Made by a program: the position numbers and the translations under genes
Assembly (NCBI GenBank): GCA_965644315.1
Contig: CBFFRQ010000094.1
Location: 186,001-250,000 of the forward strand
Origin: Caecitellus pseudoparvulus
Taxonomy: Eukaryota > Bigyra: Bicosoecida
DNA length: 64,000 nucleotides
Direction of reading: 5' to 3'
In this document: positions 63,301 to 64,000 of the stretch, piece after piece
Numbering within the stretch: position 1 is the stretch's first letter
How the letters are laid out: every line of letters begins with the position of its first letter
Notes under the pieces: model-generated
What the model saw: only the letters and a program-made list of their open reading frames with translations
Databases searched by the model: none
What the model was told of the DNA's origin: nothing

Positions 63301-64000
63301 GACAAAGGGACTGGAGTCGGACAGCACCCGGGCCATGCTGGGGGTGGCGTCAGCGGGGGCAGATGCGACGCGTTTCAACTCGGCAGTGGGCAGAGCAGGG
63401 GGGTGCGGGCTGGTGGACCCATCCCCCCCGCTGGCGCTGGCGCTGCCCACGGGTGACGTGGAGATGGACAGGCCGGGGAAGTGCACCCCACCTGGGGCAG
63501 AGCCAGAAGCAGTGGCGGACACGGATCGGGTGATGCCAGTGCCTGCAGTGGTGGTGGCGGGGGGCGGCACGGGGGGCGTCGCGTGTGCCAGGGCGCTGTG
63601 CAGGGACGCAGCCATGTTGGTCAGGGGGGGTGGCGGCTGCTGGCGTGCAGCACCACCAGCGGCTTCCCGCCCCAGGACGATGGGCTCAGGTCCCCCGGTG
63701 GGTCCCAGGGCGGGTGAGGTGGGGGAGGAGGAGGGCGTGGTGGAGGGCGAGGAGGTGAAGGGCATGGGCCCAGTCATGGAGGCGAGGGTGCGGGGGGTGG
63801 GCCCTCCCCCCGCGCCCTCTGGCTCCGCGTCCACGGAGTTGGACAGCGTCGCGCGCGGGCCCATGCTGCTGCCGCTGGCGTTGAGTGCGGCCAGGGCGGC
63901 GAGGGAGAGGGCTGTGGCGTCACTGTCCCCGCCGCCGCCGCCTCGTGGGGAGGGTAGCAGCTCAGACACAGTGCGTGAGCGGGGGCGCCCACGGGGGGTG
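60380..64000 (-). CDS. Class I cyclic-nucleotide phosphodiesterase (C-terminal part; start outside window)
   Basis: The catalytic domain occupies roughly 61,720-60,480. Its signatures are FHNAFHGLHVSQATY (PDE HNxxH motif), ALGHDIDHPGVSN (metal-binding His-Asp), LLHCADISGQ (metal-binding Asp) and LQQGFCDFVLLPLW with the purine-clamping Gln. It should hydrolyse cAMP and/or cGMP; specificity cannot be told. The position that is normally Asp after HNxxHxx is His here (HGLHV). Upstream, a Ser/Gly/Pro-rich, probably disordered region of about 620 residues runs in another frame to the window edge (from 62142). A GT-AG intron of about 119 nt at 62141-62023 would join the two frames in phase 1 and is my best guess. 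A helical segment (EACCAEMVGALARHSMEMLL) lies in the N-terminal region. Long G and C runs make this part prone to sequence error. Confidence 0.8.

Noticed and set aside
1-64000. Transposons, integrated virus or virophage genes, CRISPR arrays, tRNA or rRNA genes
   Set aside because: I found no transposase, integrase, capsid or polymerase motif, no short regularly spaced direct repeats of CRISPR type, and no tRNA-like cloverleaf or rRNA segment. The repeats present are explained by local gene duplication.

Overview
This 64 kb window reads as nuclear DNA of a GC-rich, gene-dense, single-celled eukaryote. Genes are long, intron-poor and closely packed. The introns I can place are GT-AG and short (about 49-193 nt), and they join frames cleanly at recognisable domains. 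The protein set is eukaryotic: bromodomain and PHD-finger chromatin proteins, a TBC RabGAP with an F-box, PH and START domains, class I cyclic-nucleotide phosphodiesterase, and a MOK/LF4-type kinase. In other organisms that kinase family controls flagellar length, so a flagellated protist is likely. A heterotrophic stramenopile flagellate (Cafeteria-like) would fit the composition and gene types, but that is a guess; the sequence alone does not fix the lineage.

Layout, left to right. (1) 1-13 kb, single-copy genes: the N-terminus of an alpha/beta hydrolase, an F-box + TBC protein, a four-helix Hv1-like voltage-sensor protein, a PH-START-membrane-acyltransferase fusion, an ankyrin/coiled-coil/WW protein, and a NUDT14-like Nudix hydrolase with a tail anchor. 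(2) 13.3-34.8 kb, three very large TmcB-like membrane/TPR/PAS proteins (about 2,140-2,400 aa). The first two are head-to-head around a 268 bp spacer and share about 4 kb of nearly identical inverted sequence. The third is in tandem and shares only short identical tracts. All three have a phase-2 intron at the same place. (3) 34.9-40.4 kb: a WW-like protein, a multi-pass b561/YTP1-like membrane protein, and the MOK/LF4-type kinase. (4) 40.9-60.3 kb: five ankyrin-repeat genes, all on the minus strand, with a shared C-terminal tail and duplicated spacers. They form a block of three and a block of two, separated by one giant chromatin gene (45.9-57.3 kb) that I reconstruct from seven exons as tandem bromodomains, PHD/ePHD, a GNAT-like domain, a second PHD/ePHD, a PHD and an octapeptide repeat. 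(5) 60.4-64 kb: the C-terminal part of a cyclic-nucleotide phosphodiesterase whose start lies outside the window.

What ties the window together. The large TmcB-like sensors, the PDE and the kinase point to environmental sensing and second-messenger signalling. The TmcB and ankyrin families are both locally duplicated and being homogenised. A short motif, TGCGGAAAYTG and close variants, sits 0-30 bases from the start codon of at least eight genes, including all five ankyrin genes, and looks like a core promoter or start-site element. I see no tRNA, rRNA, CRISPR array, transposase or viral gene.
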